A stretch of 64,000 nt of DNA, from positions 1,559,001-1,623,000 of the forward strand of contig NZ_WTYZ01000001.1 in the NCBI RefSeq assembly GCF_009827455.1, written 5' to 3'. Source of the DNA: Pontixanthobacter aestiaquae (GTDB lineage Bacteria; Pseudomonadota; Alphaproteobacteria; Sphingomonadales; Sphingomonadaceae). The notes beneath the pieces were generated by a model. The model was not told the origin of the DNA and did not search any database. It saw only the letters and a program-made list of their open reading frames with translations. Made by a program: the position numbers and the translations under genes. Positions within the stretch are counted from its first letter, which is position 1. Every line of letters starts with the position of its first letter. This document shows positions 42,664 through 51,725 of the stretch, piece after piece.

Positions 42664-42690
42664 TGCGCTACCAGGCTGCGCCACTCCCCG
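42614..42690 (-). tRNA. tRNA-Pro(TGG)
   Basis: 77 nt including an encoded CCA. The acceptor stem is CGGGGAG/CTCCCCG with discriminator A. The D arm is GGCGCAGCCTGGTAGCGC, the anticodon loop TTTGGGT gives anticodon TGG (complement at 42654-42656), and the T arm is CAGGTTCAAATCCTG. It is the integration target of the island. Confidence 0.95.
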
Positions 42691-42744
42691 ACTCGATCAT
42701 ACGTACCGCTCACGGCAAAGGGTGTTTGCTCGTTTGGCATCCGG

Positions 42745-42818
42745 TGGGCCCGGAGGGACTCGAACCCCCGACCTAGCCGTTATGAGCGGCCAGCTCTAAC
42801 CAACTGAGCTACAGGCCC
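42745..42818 (-). tRNA. tRNA with CAT anticodon, probably tRNA-Ile2 (lysidine-modified)
   Basis: 74 nt without CCA. The acceptor stem is GGGCCTG/CGGGCCC with discriminator A. The anticodon loop is CTCATAA (anticodon complement at 42782-42784). The gene does not encode CCA. A CAT anticodon may mean elongator Met or Ile2. Positions 4 and 5 of the acceptor are C-C, the pairs recognised by the lysidine synthetase TilS in E. coli, and no initiator mismatch at position 1 is present, so Ile2 is favoured. Confidence 0.8.
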
Positions 42819-42927
42819 GTAGGATGCCTTAGCGGTTGCTGTGCAGCGAATGCTGAGCAGCGGCAAGCGCCTAGCGGCGTCTCTCGCAGCTTGCAAGCGG
42901 CAGTTTGCTGCAAATGCAAAATATTGG

Positions 42928-43926
42928 TCAGATTTCGACCGATTGCATGATTTGCTTCACCGTCGTTGGCCGCACACCGCGCATATCAAGATAGGTGTAT
43001 ATCCGCCGCCACCAATCATACAGCCCGTCCAGATCGTCTTCCGTGTGCACATAGGGCGTGTAGCCGGGCGCAAGCGAGGGGCTGTGGAATGACAGGACCA
43101 GCAAAGGCAGTTGATCATCAATCGCGATATCGATCCCGCGCAGTGCCTCTTCGGCTGTTACGCCCTCCGGCGTTAGCGAGATACGCTCGAGCAACCCCAG
43201 CTTGGATGCCAACCCTCGCATCTTCGGTACGCGGGCAAGAGCGGGATACAGCGCGCGACCTTGCTTGCGCAGCATCCCCCAATAGATTGTGGTGAGAGGC
43301 AATTCGAGCAGCTGCTTTTCCTCATCAACCCAATACGGATCGAGGGGGTGTTTGCTGTAATCGGGACCGCCGCCGGGCGTGTAATCGAAATTTGCCCGCA
43401 CCGAACTGTCGATGGGGACTCCCGCGTCCTTCATGATCCGGCTGGTTTCCGGGCCGAGCCCATAGCGGCCTGCGCGGTAAATCTGCGGGGCAACGCCGTA
43501 ATTCTTTTCGATCTCATCGCGCAGATTACGGAACTTCTTTTCCTCCAGCTCGGGCGGCAAATTGCCGGAATAGCTGTTATGCGGGTTAACCTCTTCATCG
43601 AACGGAGGGTTGACCCACGGGTGCAGTTGAATGCCGACTTCCGCTTTGCCCTGCGCAAGCGGCTCGCGGAGGATTTCCATGGCCCCTCTCGATGTCGCGA
43701 TGGGCCAGTCGATCAGATAGACCGGACTGACGCCGATCCCTTCACAGAATTCCTGAAACTTACGCAGGCGAGGGACGTGATCGAGCCCGTGTCCGCTGGC
43801 GCTGAATGGGCCGTCCCAGTCGAATTCCTCTTCGGTATCGACGGTCAGAAGCGAACGCTGGCCAAAGGACGGCGCGAATTTGGCTTCAGACCCCTTTACG
43901 GGCGGTTCGATCATGGACCGGGACAA
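42928..43926 (-). CDS. Polysaccharide deacetylase (NodB-like) family protein
   Basis: 332 aa. The CE4/NodB fold is visible from RSLLTVDTEEEFDWDGP (catalytic and metal aspartates, about residues 26-42), GIQLHPWVNPPFDEE (metal His) and YRAGRYGLGPETSRIM, to the C-terminal LLVLSFHSPSLAPGYTPYV (active-site His). It resembles the WalW-type deacetylases found near capsule loci. It removes acetyl groups from a polysaccharide that cannot be named. No signal peptide is evident. Confidence 0.88.
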   Translation of the reverse strand: MSRSMIEPPVKGSEAKFAPSFGQRSLLTVDTEEEFDWDGPFSASGHGLDHVPRLRKFQEFCEGIGVSPVYLIDWPIATSRGAMEILREPLAQGKAEVGIQLHPWVNPPFDEEVNPHNSYSGNLPPELEEKKFRNLRDEIEKNYGVAPQIYRAGRYGLGPETSRIMKDAGVPIDSSVRANFDYTPGGGPDYSKHPLDPYWVDEEKQLLELPLTTIYWGMLRKQGRALYPALARVPKMRGLASKLGLLERISLTPEGVTAEEALRGIDIAIDDQLPLLVLSFHSPSLAPGYTPYVHTEDDLDGLYDWWRRIYTYLDMRGVRPTTVKQIMQSVEI

Positions 43927-43976
43927 TAGCCGGTACTCCCCTGCTCAGATACAGTCGCTAGGCGGCGCTGGGTGCC

Positions 43977-45701
43977 CTAGGCTGCGTTATCAGAGCCTGT
44001 GTGGCTAGGTTCGGCCAGAGGCGCGGTCAAGAGCGGCAGGGTGAGCAGCAGCCAATCATCCACACGCGTTAGATCGCCGCCGGCCGCGCGTGCCTCCGCC
44101 CGGGCCAGACGGAGCGAGAAGCCCGCGCCAAACATGCCCGCACTGATTGCGCCGCCTTGCGGTTTGCCGGTTGCGGCGAAGATATCGGTTTCCGAGACCA
44201 GCGATACGGGAAGTTCGCAGCACAGGCGCGCGGCTCCATCCTGCTCTGCCAGCTCGATCTGTATGTTTTCGCCTGCGCCAATCGTGCCGACCAGCGTCGC
44301 GAGCAGGCGCCATGCCAATGCTTCGGCTTCCTGTGCGTCCAGGGCAACGGGCGGCATTTCGGACAGCGTCGGTTCGAATGAAGCCGTGCGAGGCTTGAGC
44401 ACACCCTGCAATTGCATGAGTTGCTGTCCGACTATCGTGCCGAGGTCGCACTGGCCGGCGGTCATATCGAGCGCGCCGGTTTCCAGCCGTGCAAGCCGGT
44501 CTAACTCGTCGAAACCGGCCAGCATCCGCGCGCTGTCACCGGCAATATTCGCAGCCAATGCGCGATATTCATGCGGTGTTGGCCCAAACAATTGCTGCTG
44601 GATGACTTCGGAGAAGCCCTGGATCGCGTTCACCGGTGTGCGCAGTTCGTGGAGCAATTGGCGAAGATGATCTGCTTCGCTGGACTCCTGCTGTTCCTCG
44701 CCAGAATTGTCGGTCTGATCTGCGCGGCGGAACATGCCCGCATAACCAAAGAAGCGCCCGTCAGGCTTCGTAAAGCGAGGACGGGCATCGACGACCCACT
44801 CGCCGGCTATCAGCGGCGCGCCGTACAGCGTCATCTGGCGCTTCTGGATCGGTTGACGGTAGCGCAAGGCGGTGCCCGCGACGTGCTTGTCGAGGATCAT
44901 CCCGATCATCATCGGCGCCACTTCACGATCCGCCCATTCGACCTTGCCCGTTGAGTCGGCTGTAAATGCGAAGGCTTGCAGCGCAGCGTGGCCGCTCTCA
45001 ATTTTTTCGCCCAGCGGCAGACGCGGAGCGTCAGCGGTTTCGCGGTGGTCGCTGCGCGCCTTGCGGAATTCCTCGATCCGTTTGACCAGTGCGCCGATCG
45101 CGGTTTCATCGGCGCTATCCCGCAGCGCCTCTTCCTGGGCCAGCACATCATTGGCTGGTTCAGGCGCTGGCAGGGGCGTTTTTTCAGCTGGTGGCGGAGC
45201 AGGTGTAGCCTCTGCCCTAGGCTCCTCAGCCACATCATTGCCCTTGTCCGGCACAGGCAGACCGCGGTCGTGGATGCCGAGCCGTTCAAGTGTGTTCTTG
45301 GTCGCTTCGGGCAAATCCCGTCGCAGGCGCAGGAAGCCGCGCGCTCTAACAGGCAGGCGCGGGACAAGTGCATCCCAATCATCCTGCGTGAGATCGGCGC
45401 GGCCAAGCGCTGCTGCCGCAACCTCTGGCTCGTCCTCTGCCAGATGCGCGGCCAGTTCGGCGCTACGAAAACGCAGTCCCGGATCGCGGATCATCGCCGC
45501 GCGTTCGTCTGCCGGAATGGCCTCGCCGAGCGCGCCCAGCCGCAGCCATGCGGCGGCTAGCAGGCTTTCGTCACGCTCTCCGTCGCGCGGTTTCGGCTTG
45601 CTGCCGAGCAGGTCGAGCAATTGCCGGAACTGCGTTCGTGCAGCACGCTCGCCGGCTGCGCGGTGGCGCAACACGGTGGCAAGGCGGTCATCGAAATGCA
45701 T
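43977..45701 (-). CDS. Sensor histidine kinase-like protein, degenerate ATPase domain
   Basis: 574 aa from the ATG at 45701 (MHFDDRLATVL); no transmembrane helix. The N-terminal helical half is followed by a Pro/Ala/Glu-rich linker (about 170-210) and a PAS-like segment (about 270-345). The HisKA box LRQLLHELRTPVNAIQGFSE holds the phospho-acceptor histidine near residue 370. The C-terminal region retains a G2-like GMFGAGFSLRLARAEARAAGGDL, but the N-box Asn and the DxGxG motif are not seen. Kinase activity is therefore doubtful; it may be a phosphatase or a phosphotransfer scaffold. Confidence 0.78.
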   Translation of the reverse strand: MHFDDRLATVLRHRAAGERAARTQFRQLLDLLGSKPKPRDGERDESLLAAAWLRLGALGEAIPADERAAMIRDPGLRFRSAELAAHLAEDEPEVAAAALGRADLTQDDWDALVPRLPVRARGFLRLRRDLPEATKNTLERLGIHDRGLPVPDKGNDVAEEPRAEATPAPPPAEKTPLPAPEPANDVLAQEEALRDSADETAIGALVKRIEEFRKARSDHRETADAPRLPLGEKIESGHAALQAFAFTADSTGKVEWADREVAPMMIGMILDKHVAGTALRYRQPIQKRQMTLYGAPLIAGEWVVDARPRFTKPDGRFFGYAGMFRRADQTDNSGEEQQESSEADHLRQLLHELRTPVNAIQGFSEVIQQQLFGPTPHEYRALAANIAGDSARMLAGFDELDRLARLETGALDMTAGQCDLGTIVGQQLMQLQGVLKPRTASFEPTLSEMPPVALDAQEAEALAWRLLATLVGTIGAGENIQIELAEQDGAARLCCELPVSLVSETDIFAATGKPQGGAISAGMFGAGFSLRLARAEARAAGGDLTRVDDWLLLTLPLLTAPLAEPSHTGSDNAA

Positions 45702-45937
45702 GGCAGTCTGTCTGTCTCCGGCGGGGGCGCGTGAATCGTCAATGGCCCGAAAACACTCCGGGGCAGCTTGGGGTCTAGCCGATTCAATTGGGTAAGGAAC
45801 AGGCCAGCGAGGGGACGTTGCAAAGCGGGACAATTGCTGGCAGAAACAATAATATTAGCCGTAAGCGCTTGACGAAGCGGCAATCATTACGCGTGCTCGC
45901 ATTATTGCAGTCGCGCAGAAGAATAGGGGCTTAATAG

Positions 45938-46402
45938 ATGGCCAATCTGGACGAAATTGACCGGCGTTTGCTTGCAGAATTGCAGGATGAAGGGCGCGTC
46001 ACCAATGTCGATTTGGCAGAGCGCGTAGGCCTGACTGCGCCGCCTTGCCTGCGCCGCGTCCGCGCGTTGGAGGAGCAGGGGGTCATTCGTGGTTACCATG
46101 CAGAGCTTGACGCCTCGCAGCTCGGTTTCGCTATCACCGTATTTGCGATGGTCAGTCTCAAAAGTCAGGCAGAAAGCGCGTTGAGAGAGTTCGAAGACCA
46201 TATGAACGCGCTGCCTGAAGTGCGCGAAGTGCATATGCTTAACGGCGAAATCGACTTTATCCTGAAAATCGTCAGCCGCGATCTGCAGAGTTTTCAGGAA
46301 TTCCTGACCAGCAAGCTAACGCCAGCCCCCAATGTCGAGAGTGTGAAGACAAGCCTGACGATCCGCACGGCCAAACATGAGCCGGGTGTGCCGCTGGAGT
46401 AA
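45938..46402 (+). CDS. Lrp/AsnC-family transcriptional regulator
   Basis: 154 aa. The N-terminal winged helix is LDEIDRRLLAELQDEGRVTNVDLAERVGLTAPPCLRRVRALEEQGVI. The C-terminal RAM domain ends with VREVHMLNGEIDFILKIVSRDLQSFQEFL and SVKTSLTIRTAKHE. It probably senses an amino acid and controls transport or metabolism genes. The transcript runs into the cytochrome lipoprotein gene, four bases after the stop. Confidence 0.93.
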   Translation: MANLDEIDRRLLAELQDEGRVTNVDLAERVGLTAPPCLRRVRALEEQGVIRGYHAELDASQLGFAITVFAMVSLKSQAESALREFEDHMNALPEVREVHMLNGEIDFILKIVSRDLQSFQEFLTSKLTPAPNVESVKTSLTIRTAKHEPGVPLE

Positions 46403-46406
46403 GATA

Positions 46407-46763
46407 ATGCGAATTAAAGCGAGTATTGCCATCGGTTTTTCTGTTGCGCTTGCAGCCTGCCAAACTCCTGTTGAAAATGGTGCTACGGACTCCAAAGTCG
46501 AAGCCTCAGGCATGGAAACGCAAGGCGAGCATCTTGCCGTTACTCTTTGTTCAGGCTGCCATGCTGTCGCAGACGGAGAGATTTCTCCCAATGCAGAAGC
46601 GCCCGACTTTGTCTCGATCGCCAATCGGGAGGGGCTGACGCGCCAGACACTCGGCAACTTCCTTCACGATTCCTACAATTTCCCGAACCAGATGAATTTG
46701 GAGCTCTCGGATGAGGATGCTGACAAGATCAGCGCTTACATCCTGACTTTGCGTGAGCCTTAG
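46407..46763 (+). CDS. Small c-type cytochrome lipoprotein
   Basis: 118 aa from the ATG at 46407. A lipoprotein signal peptide has lipobox ALAAC (about residues 14-18). One heme site CSGCH is at about residues 49-53, and PNQMNLELSDEDADKISAYILTLREP supplies the distal methionine (QMNL) and the C-terminal helix of a class I cytochrome c. It probably carries electrons at the periplasmic face of a membrane. Confidence 0.88.
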   Translation: MRIKASIAIGFSVALAACQTPVENGATDSKVEASGMETQGEHLAVTLCSGCHAVADGEISPNAEAPDFVSIANREGLTRQTLGNFLHDSYNFPNQMNLELSDEDADKISAYILTLREP

Positions 46764-46838
46764 GACGACCCGCTGTCCCAGAAACTGAGAGGGGTCCTGC
46801 ACGTCCACTCCCCATGAACGGTATGGCTGTCAGATTTG

Positions 46839-47078
46839 TCAGCAAGAAGCCGAGGCGCGATTTCGCTCCTTATAATGCTCGCGCCGGTCGCTGAATTCTC
46901 GCACGCGTTTGCGCCAGTTGCGATAGCTTGAAGGCTTGAGCGAGCTGCGCATCAATTGCTTGGTCTGGCTGTCTGACAGGCCGTATTCGCGTTCGATATC
47001 GGCGAAGCTGACATGATCGCTTAGCGCCATTTCGATGACAGCGCTGACATCGGCTTCGTTGAGTTCCGGCTGCTGCAC
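46839..47078 (-). CDS. DUF2805 / TIGR03643-type small protein
   Basis: 79 aa. SAVIEMALSDHVSFADIEREYGLSDSQTKQLMRSSLKPSSYRNWRKRV is the conserved helix-turn-helix-like core of this small family, followed by a basic tail (REHYKERNRAS). The family often lies near photolyase-like or oxidoreductase genes; here the neighbour is a cytochrome gene, convergent to it. DNA binding is suggested by the fold but not shown. Confidence 0.75.
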   Translation of the reverse strand: MQQPELNEADVSAVIEMALSDHVSFADIEREYGLSDSQTKQLMRSSLKPSSYRNWRKRVREFSDRREHYKERNRASASC

Positions 47079-47187
47079 TGATCCTGACCTTTTTCCAATT
47101 CAGGTCAGTAACGATTGGCCAGACCTCACGTTCCGCCTACCATTCCTCTAGCCATCTGCCGAACCCAATTCCCGATGCATTGCTAGA

Positions 47188-47906
47188 CTATTGCCCGGCT
47201 TGCTTGACTGCGACTTGGCTCAACTCTTTGGCGTAACCGATTGTATAGGCACAAATATTGTCGTCGTCGCGAACGGATGAGTGATAACCGAAATTTCCGA
47301 TTTTGCCGTCAGGTTTGCGATATAGGAAGCGCATACGATTGTCTTCAGGTAGCGCATTCATCATTCGGTACGACTTCTGCGGAAATTGGAATGTGCGAAA
47401 GTGTACGGTGTCAGTCTTCGAGGGATCTTTCTTGCTGGGAATTGCGGCGCTTTGGACATCGCTCAAATTGACCAGTAAAGCCTCACCCTCTTCTGCAAAA
47501 GGGTAAGGCCGCTGATCTTGTTTAACAACCCGACAGCGATGTCCGATTTGACTGCACCGGCTACGCTAACATCATAGATAATGCCCTCATGGCGCCCTTC
47601 GTTGGTGACGCCGATATACATGTGGTAGCTGTTGAACATGCCCGATTTCTCGGACAGATCGTCGGATATTGCATACCAATCGAAATTGGCTTTGAGATGC
47701 CGGATCGACGCGAGATCGCGTGACGGGGCACCAAACGAGAAGCGGTAGCGTATGTCGGTCTTCTAGTGCCAGAGCAGGGCACGATCTGTCTTGGCGGTAG
47801 CCTCGCTTTCTGCCGGTTCCGCAGGCATTTTTCGCTGCTCAGCGAGAGGGGTGGCGATCACGGAAAGCGCGGCTAGGATCAGACATGAGTGAGCGGCTTT
47901 GATCAT
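47188..47906 (-). pseudogene. Secreted protein pseudogene (in-frame stop and frameshift)
   Basis: The reading frame begins at the ATG at 47906 with a signal peptide (MIKAAHSCLILAALSVIATPLA). It is broken by a TAG at 47763-47765 after RALLWH. The same frame continues KTDIRYRFSFGAPSRDLASI down to ISGLTLLQK, then shifts near 47527. The rest is in another frame as VVKQDQRPYPFAEEGEALLV, then LSDVQSAAIPSKK to the stop at 47188. One extra G in the GGG run at about 47534 restores it. All three parts together look like one secreted protein of about 240 aa. The family is not recognised. Confidence 0.8.
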
Positions 47907-48024
47907 CGGGAATTCTCATAGGTTACTCGATGCTTCGGGGGGTGAAGCACGTTTACGCTATCCGACAACCGACAAAGCGCTGCTAAAGTTGGCGAAACAC
48001 GACAATATTGGCGTCGGAAGAAGC

Positions 48025-49377
48025 CTAGCCTTTTTCGCGCTTCGCTAGATATTCCTCGAGCCATTTGATGCTGTAATCACCGTTCAGGATATCGTCCTGA
48101 CGGATCAGTTCCTGATGCAGCGGAACCGAGTGCTTCACGCCTTCGATGACCATTTCCTCCAGCGCGCGGCGCAGGCGCATGATGCAGCCTTCGCGGTTGC
48201 GGCCGTAGACAATCAGCTTGGCGATCATGCTGTCGTAATAGGGCGGGATCTTGTAGCCGGCATAGAGCCCGCTATCGACGCGCACATGCATTCCGCCCGC
48301 TGCATGATAGGATGTGACTTCGCCGGGTGATGGCGCAAATGTGAAGGGATCCTCGGCATTGATCCGGCATTCGATCGCGTGGCCGTTAAACGCGACCTCT
48401 TCCTGCTTGACCGATAACGGCTTGCCATCGGCAACGCGGATTTGTTCCCGCACCAGATCGACGCCGGTGATCATTTCGGTCACCGGATGCTCGACCTGCA
48501 GGCGGGTGTTCATTTCGATGAAGTAGAACTCGCCATTTTCCCACAGAAATTCGATCGTGCCTGCACCGCGATAGCTCATGTCGGCCATCGCCTTGGCGCA
48601 AATATCACCCATACGGTTACGCTCTTCGCTAGAAAGAACCGGTGAGGGCGCTTCTTCGAACACTTTCTGGTGTCGGCGTTGTAACGAGCAATCGCGTTCG
48701 CCCAGATGGATCGCATTGCCTTTGCCATCGCCGAACACCTGAAACTCGATGTGGCGCGGATCGCCCAGATATTTCTCGAGATAGACAGTCGCGTCGCCGA
48801 AAGCCGCTTTGGCTTCGTTGCCCGCCGCCTGCATCAGCGATTCAAGCTTGTCTTCGCTCTCGCACACTTTCATCCCGCGGCCGCCGCCGCCCGATGCAGC
48901 TTTGATGATTACCGGATAGCCGATGTCTGCCGCGATCTTCTTGGCCTCGCCAACGTCGCTGATCGCACCGTCGGAACCGGGAACGAGAGGCAGGCCCAGC
49001 TTGCCCGCTGTCCGTTTGGCTTCAACCTTGTCGCCCATCGTGCCGATATGCTCGGGCTTGGGGCCGATCCACGCAATGTCATGCGCTTCGACGATTTCCG
49101 CGAATTGCTGGTTCTCGGAGAGGAAGCCGTAGCCAGGGTGAATCGCATCAGCCTGGGCAATCTCCGCCGCCGATATAATCGCGGCGGTATTCAGATAGCT
49201 ATCCGTTGCCGATGGCGGGCCAATGCAAACCGCGTGATCGGCAAGGCGCACATGCATCGCCTCTGCATCGGCGGTCGAGTGGACCGCGACGGTCTCGATA
49301 CCCATTTCATGCGCGGCGCGGTGGATCCGCAGCGCAATCTCGCCGCGATTGGCAATCAATATGCGGGAAATACCCAT
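48025..49377 (-). CDS. accC: Acetyl-CoA carboxylase, biotin carboxylase subunit
   Basis: 450 aa. [13 protein letters not shown] opens the biotin-carboxylase N-terminal domain. The ATP-grasp domain has [29 protein letters not shown] and the catalytic [38 protein letters not shown] is the start of the C-terminal domain. It carboxylates biotin on AccB using bicarbonate and ATP. It directly follows accB with seven bases between. Confidence 0.97.
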   Translation of the reverse strand: MGISRILIANRGEIALRIHRAAHEMGIETVAVHSTADAEAMHVRLADHAVCIGPPSATDSYLNTAAIISAAEIAQADAIHPGYGFLSENQQFAEIVEAHDIAWIGPKPEHIGTMGDKVEAKRTAGKLGLPLVPGSDGAISDVGEAKKIAADIGYPVIIKAASGGGGRGMKVCESEDKLESLMQAAGNEAKAAFGDATVYLEKYLGDPRHIEFQVFGDGKGNAIHLGERDCSLQRRHQKVFEEAPSPVLSSEERNRMGDICAKAMADMSYRGAGTIEFLWENGEFYFIEMNTRLQVEHPVTEMITGVDLVREQIRVADGKPLSVKQEEVAFNGHAIECRINAEDPFTFAPSPGEVTSYHAAGGMHVRVDSGLYAGYKIPPYYDSMIAKLIVYGRNREGCIMRLRRALEEMVIEGVKHSVPLHQELIRQDDILNGDYSIKWLEEYLAKREKG

Positions 49378-49384
49378 GATGCGA

Positions 49385-49879
49385 TCAGCCTATTAGGACG
49401 AGTGGCTGACCGAATTCGACCGGCTGTGCATTCTCGACCAGGATCGATTTGATCGTACCGGATTTGTCGGCGGCAATCGGGTTCATCACTTTCATCGCTT
49501 CGACGATCACCAGCGTGTCGCCCTCCTTCACACTGTCGCCAACAGTGACGAATGGCGCTGCGCCCGGTTCAGCCGAGAGATAGACGGTGCCGACCATCGG
49601 TGATTTCATCGCATCGGCAGTGTCTTCTGCAGGTGCCGCCGGTTCAGCGGATGGTGCTGGAGCCGCGGCAGGTGCAGCAGTTGGAGCGGCGGGGGCAGCC
49701 GCAGCAGGAGCTGCCACGGCAACACCGCCGCCGCGCGAGACGCGGATTTTCCGCTCGCCATCTTTCACTTCGATTTCGGTAAGCCCGGTATCCCCGAGCA
49801 TTTCAGCCAGTTCGCGAACCAGCTTGGTATCTACATTCATACCGGAGTTTTTGCCGGTAGTGCCCTTTGTGGCGGCCAT
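49385..49879 (-). CDS. accB: Acetyl-CoA carboxylase, biotin carboxyl carrier protein
   Basis: 164 aa. The N-terminal part ([29 protein letters not shown]) is followed by an Ala/Pro-rich hinge (about residues 60-85). The biotinyl domain ends with [10 protein letters not shown], in which the lysine carries biotin. It shuttles carboxyl groups to the carboxyltransferase. Between aroQ and accC on the same strand, the usual alphaproteobacterial order aroQ-accB-accC. Confidence 0.95.
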   Translation of the reverse strand: MAATKGTTGKNSGMNVDTKLVRELAEMLGDTGLTEIEVKDGERKIRVSRGGGVAVAAPAAAAPAAPTAAPAAAPAPSAEPAAPAEDTADAMKSPMVGTVYLSAEPGAAPFVTVGDSVKEGDTLVIVEAMKVMNPIAADKSGTIKSILVENAQPVEFGQPLVLIG

Positions 49880-49978
49880 AAATGCCTCATGTTAGCGTGA
49901 GCAGAATATGCGTAAGCGTTCCGCCTATTCGCCCAGCGCCGTCAGGGCAAGGGCTGATTGCACCTGCAATGCGCGGAA

Positions 49979-50425
49979 TCACAGCCGCGCCGCAGCGTCC
50001 AGCGCGACCAGATATCCTTTTGCGCCAAGGCCTTGCACGGTTTCCTTGGCAGCCATTGCGACATAGGAAATATGCCGAAATTCCTCGCGCGTTGTCGGGT
50101 CCGAAAGATGCACTTCGATCACTGGCGTGGAGATTGCGCGAATGGCATCGAGCAGCGCGATGGAGGTGTGGGTGAAGGCCGCCGCGTTGAGCAAAACGGC
50201 CTTCGCACCCTCAGCCTGTGCCTCATGCAGCCAGTCGACCAGATGCCCTTCGTGATTCGACTGGCGAAGGTCGATTTCGAGGCCCAACTCCCGCCCGCGA
50301 TCTTCCAGCATGCCCGCAATATCATCGAGCGTTTCAGAGCCATAAATATCGGGCTCCCGCGTGCCGAGCAGATTGAGGTTAGGGCCGTTGAGGACGTAGA
50401 CGGTGTTGGTTGTAGGAACGTTCAT
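49979..50425 (-). CDS. aroQ: 3-Dehydroquinate dehydratase, type II
   Basis: 148 aa, the usual length. The type II signature is VYVLNGPNLNLLGTREPDIYG (catalytic Tyr). The active-site His appears in LLNAAAFTHTS and the C-terminal EVHLSDPTTREEFRHISY. It converts 3-dehydroquinate to 3-dehydroshikimate in the shikimate pathway. First gene of the aroQ-accB-accC cluster. Confidence 0.96.
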   Translation of the reverse strand: MNVPTTNTVYVLNGPNLNLLGTREPDIYGSETLDDIAGMLEDRGRELGLEIDLRQSNHEGHLVDWLHEAQAEGAKAVLLNAAAFTHTSIALLDAIRAISTPVIEVHLSDPTTREEFRHISYVAMAAKETVQGLGAKGYLVALDAAARL

Positions 50426-50598
50426 TGGGCTGACTTAGCGGTTCAGGCTAAGGACTGGAAGACTGAATGGGTGGAACACATGGAACAGGGTTCAAAGGGT
50501 AAATCTTGTGCGACTCCCGTCTTCGTCGCTTGTCTGCTAATGGGTGGGAAGCGGACCTTGGTTGACCCATTACTCCGGTGATCTACAGGTACATTATT

Positions 50599-51183
50599 AT
50601 GCAGCTTCGCTTCGTTGCCACACTAGCCGTGTTCGCGGCTTTAGCCTGTAGCCAACCAACTGACGTTGAGAAGAATGTAGCCGATTTTGAAGAGAAGGAA
50701 TGCATCGAACCTGCTGTGTATCGGTTCGATGCGGTTTCGTCAGATCAAACGGACAACAGAAGGGTCGTGATCGACTTTAAGAATGGTGATTATGGGACAG
50801 TCACCCAAGGTGGTCCTGAAATATTTGGTCACGTCGGCACGGGTAGGATAACCAATTGTTCGACTGATGAATTTCATTGCCTTGATGCTGGACTTCTCTT
50901 CATTCTTCCCAAAGGTGAGAGAGTAAGTTTTGAGCTTAGAGAAGGTCTCAACTGCAAAGTACAAGCCGAGAGCTCGCGCACTACAGTCAGCTGCTTCCTC
51001 ATTGATGAGTTGGTCTGGCGGCTAAGGAAGACAGAGGCTGGAGTTGATCAGATCGAGAGATTTTTCCCAGAAGAACCTGATTTCAATTCGGTATTTAGGT
51101 CGTTAGATCAACCTCTCCCATTCCCACCCTGTCAGCCACAATTGGATGCCCTGAGCACGGCGTCGCCCTTTGCAGCAGAATGA
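50599..51183 (+). CDS. Small lipoprotein of unknown function
   Basis: 194 aa from the ATG at 50599 (MQLRFVATLAVF). A lipoprotein signal peptide has lipobox FAALAC (about residues 9-14). Six further cysteines (EKECIE, ITNCST, FHCLD, LNCKV, SCFL, PPCQP) suggest disulfides. No family is recognised. The next gene is convergent. Confidence 0.6.
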   Translation: MQLRFVATLAVFAALACSQPTDVEKNVADFEEKECIEPAVYRFDAVSSDQTDNRRVVIDFKNGDYGTVTQGGPEIFGHVGTGRITNCSTDEFHCLDAGLLFILPKGERVSFELREGLNCKVQAESSRTTVSCFLIDELVWRLRKTEAGVDQIERFFPEEPDFNSVFRSLDQPLPFPPCQPQLDALSTASPFAAE

Positions 51184-51238
51184 CCGGTTCTGGATCGTTA
51201 ACGGACGCTAGCATTGCGCCCGATTTGAAATTCTCGCT

Positions 51239-51652
51239 CTACCGATCCGTTCCCTTAACCTTACCCCACTGCCGTGCAGCGGTGTAGCCTAGGTACCCGG
51301 TACCAAACAGTGCATAGAGCGGTTCAGGCAGGCCGCCGAGATAGGCGTTCATTCCGGCACCGATCTCCTTTGCTGCCGAAGGATTAAATGCGGCCAGGAT
51401 TCCCATCGGAAGCGCCCACAGCAGCAGCACATACATCACATAAAGAAAGCTGGGGCGTGCGCGGCTGGTCCAGGGGTCTTTGGAATTGGCCTCTGCGACA
51501 ATGGCCGAGAGGCGCGCTTCGATCGATTGCAGTTCGTGCGTGCCTTCGAGCTTGAGCAATTCCAGCTTCGCTTTGGCGCGCGCTTCTTTGTCGGGAATAA
51601 TCTTGTCGATGATGGACGTGATGGGGCCGATTAGCGAGTCGAGAAGTGGCAT
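51239..51652 (-). CDS. GTA/phage-type three-helix holin-like protein
   Basis: About 137 aa from the ATG at 51652. SLIGPITSIIDKIIPDKEARAKAKLELLKLEGTHELQSIEARLSAIVAEANSKDPWTSRARPSFLYVMYVLL is the classic pattern of the GTA_holin_3TM family (holin of three transmembrane segments, for gene transfer agent release). WTSRARP precedes the first helix, and helices lie at about residues 74-94 and 105-130. It stands alone, with no other phage or gene-transfer-agent genes nearby. Confidence 0.75.
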   Translation of the reverse strand: MPLLDSLIGPITSIIDKIIPDKEARAKAKLELLKLEGTHELQSIEARLSAIVAEANSKDPWTSRARPSFLYVMYVLLLWALPMGILAAFNPSAAKEIGAGMNAYLGGLPEPLYALFGTGYLGYTAARQWGKVKGTDR

Positions 51653-51725
51653 TATTGCGCTCCATTCAAATATGAGTCGCAATTCAGCTAACCAAATTGG
51701 TTTGTGTAGGAAAGTTTTCTAACCG

